From Allantophomopsis cytisporea (taxonomy: Eukaryota; Ascomycota; Leotiomycetes; Phacidiales; Phacidiaceae): a stretch of 64,000 bases of DNA. Below, one piece after another: positions 62,401 through 64,000 of the stretch; the stretch's first letter is position 1, and each line of letters opens with the position of its first letter. The position numbers were made by a program, and so were the translations under genes. The notes beneath the pieces were generated by a model. That model saw only the letters and a list, made by a program, of their open reading frames with translations, was not told the DNA's origin and did no database searches. The DNA is taken from assembly GCA_024752435.1 (NCBI GenBank), contig CP103021.1, forward strand, positions 1,674,001-1,738,000, written 5' to 3'.

Positions 62401-64000
62401 TTCATACTCCAAGTACAAGAACAGCTTGAGCTCAACTAGCTATAAAACAAGTTATAAGGATACCCGTGAATATCTGAGCGAAAGCTGGATGGCTCTTTGT
62501 GACAATGATGAAATAGGTATGACTTTGCTTCCTGCTGGGTGGTACTTGGTAATTTATTTTCCTCCACTAACTGAACTGACAATCTGACTATAGAAGATGA
62601 GAAACGCAATGCTCAGGAGATTTTAGAAGAGATTGAGTTACTGATGCATAGATCCGAAGCTATTCACAAAAGCGAGGCCCCTCCAAATACGGCGACTGAG
62701 CTGATCAAAGCTAGAGATCTTTTTCCTGAACTCTACGAAAGAACAGGCTTTAATATGTTGGAAAGCGATCCTGAAGCCTCTTTAAGCGATACTCTAGCAC
62801 TGCATTACAACTACTTGTTGGTAGTGACTAATGGTGATATCAGTGGTGCAGCAGCGGCGAGATTCTGCAGTGATGAGGTTTCAGAAATAGTCGGAGAGGC
62901 TCTGCCCATGGGTTCCAAAATGCACAAACTTGCAGAATATATGCCTGTAGCTAACTGGATGCGGAAGATTCAAGAGTTCGGGGCAATAGGCAGGGTGACT
63001 ACAAAGTATTGGGACCTCGTGAATGGCGAAGTTGATGGAGTTTCGGAATTCAGTAAAAGCCTTGACTCTGAAGTCTCTCCCACGAGGAAAACATCCAAGT
63101 CAGAAAAGGAAAGCATGATTACTCCATTTGAGAAACCAAAAGTCTACTCGGCCACGGAGAAGCGACCAGGAGTGTTGAAACTAGCTCCAGGGTATGGCGC
63201 ATTTGAGCTCATCATATCTCGAGCGAAGGCTTTTGGCTCTCCTTCTTTCACGGCGGTAAATTATGCAAATCTCGAAAACCGACTACTTACACGTAGTTAC
63301 CGACAAATCAATATTCCCAAAACTCGAGATGATCGAACGTCTGTTGCAATGGAACGTTACGACACCAGCGTTGATATTTCAATGCCTGATGCAGGTCCTA
63401 TCTCTGCAGATCGTAGGCCAGCTACTGATAACTACCTACCCGATCTAATTGGCGCTGGCTCCAATAGATTTGAGGCTCTAGCCCTTACTGAAGAACCCTC
63501 TTCCTGTCAAAATGATAAGACCGACAATGAACAGAGCGCATCACAGGTTTCTTCTGACAGCGTTCCAGCCAAGGGATCTAGAGATGTGTCTAACCAGCAT
63601 CACTCGTCATTCACATCATCAGAAGCTCAGATGCTCCAGACTTTGGAAACAACTCCTCAAGAAGCTACGGAGTCAGAGTCAGAGTCAGAGTCTGTTTCCG
63701 TTTCATCTCAAGAATCCATTTCGTCTCGATCCAGTCTGCCCACCAGAAGATTAGACCTTTGTTCCCCACCTTCAACTAATATTGAGGTACTCCAGGATGA
63801 AACTTCAGTACTGAAGAGTGTTTTACTATTGATAATGGAGGCGTCTGATGGAGATGTATCAGCTGTGGTGAATCGCTTTAGAACGAGTAAAGATTTGGGA
63901 CGTGACATCAAGTCCATGATGAGTAAGGATCGATCAGTTACTAAGAGTCCAGTGCTTAAGTCGTCAAGAATATTACCTGAGTCCGAGCCGTTAAGAGAGT
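59498..64000 (+). CDS. Very large disordered protein with UIM-like motif, 3' end outside window
   Basis: Exons 59498-62516 and 62594 to beyond 64000 (77-base intron: GTATGA donor, CTAAC and CTGAC branch candidates, TATAG acceptor); at least 1475 residues. The start ATG encodes MDESDTDSDTGE. I do not recognise the family. Most of it is Ser/Arg/Glu/Pro-rich low complexity with KGKGREV/KGKGREI repeats. Near residue 300, EDEQLQWALRDSMRD matches the ubiquitin-interacting motif pattern (acidic run, Leu, invariant Ala and Ser). A likely folded helical part follows the intron (about residues 1007-1150: ALHYNYLLVVTNGDISGAAAARFC, MGSKMHKLAEYMPVANWMRKIQEFGA). An ESESESES tract occurs near 63669. It could be a nuclear or chromatin-associated ubiquitin-binding protein, but that is speculation. 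Confidence 0.8.

Overview
The window is nuclear DNA of a filamentous ascomycete (Pezizomycotina). The evidence is short introns of about 46-155 bases (most 47-65) with GTATGT/GTAAGT-type donors and CTAAC/CTGAC branch sites, long intergenic spacers, and a typical fungal gene set: SMC3, RIO1, ATG17, a Met30/sconB-type F-box WD40 protein, DBP9, GH11 xylanase, GH3 beta-glucosidase, a fungal Zn2Cys6 regulator and a Pth11/SAT4-type membrane protein. A plant-associated Leotiomycete (Botrytis/Sclerotinia relative) fits the overall look, but that is inference. I found no bacterial, viral or organellar segment, CRISPR array, rRNA or convincing tRNA.

Layout. 1-17.2 kb is a housekeeping block: a left-truncated acidic unknown gene, SMC3 (minus) divergent from RIO1 (plus), ATG17 (minus), then a 3.8 kb low-complexity spacer and the F-box/WD40 gene. 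17.2-31 kb is gene-poor: a GH11 xylanase, a small one-helix protein, a two-HKD phospholipase D-like protein, a dienelactone hydrolase with a 12-base exon, and a small secreted six-cysteine protein. 31-38 kb holds DBP9, a SnoaL-like protein, a TA-rich decayed block, a C15-like peptidase and a disordered basic/acidic protein. 39-49.7 kb is again sparse: a rhodopsin-like seven-exon membrane protein, an endonuclease/exonuclease/phosphatase enzyme, an unknown protein, an RNase T1-family nuclease without a visible signal peptide, and an MRJP/yellow-like secreted protein. 50.4-58.7 kb is the most coherent accessory region: a Zn2Cys6 regulator, an MFS sugar porter and a cytosolic PA14-containing GH3 beta-glucosidase. 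The right end is a giant disordered protein with a UIM-like motif, cut by the window edge.

How genes may work together. The sugar porter and the beta-glucosidase are transcribed divergently from one 1.3 kb promoter, and the zinc-cluster regulator lies tail-to-tail with the porter. The shared promoter carries eight exact copies of CGG(A/C)GAA in 520 bases, far above chance, so I propose a three-gene module for uptake and intracellular hydrolysis of a beta-glucoside (cellobiose-like) controlled through that motif. This is the strongest candidate for an undescribed system here.

Annotation caution. Several real introns are multiples of three without stops (RIO1, the Zn2Cys6 regulator, GH3), so naive ORFs read through them. 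Other genes (SnoaL-like, RNase T1-like, xylanase, dienelactone hydrolase) exist only after splicing. Exon coordinates below come from reading splice signals by eye together with family conservation.
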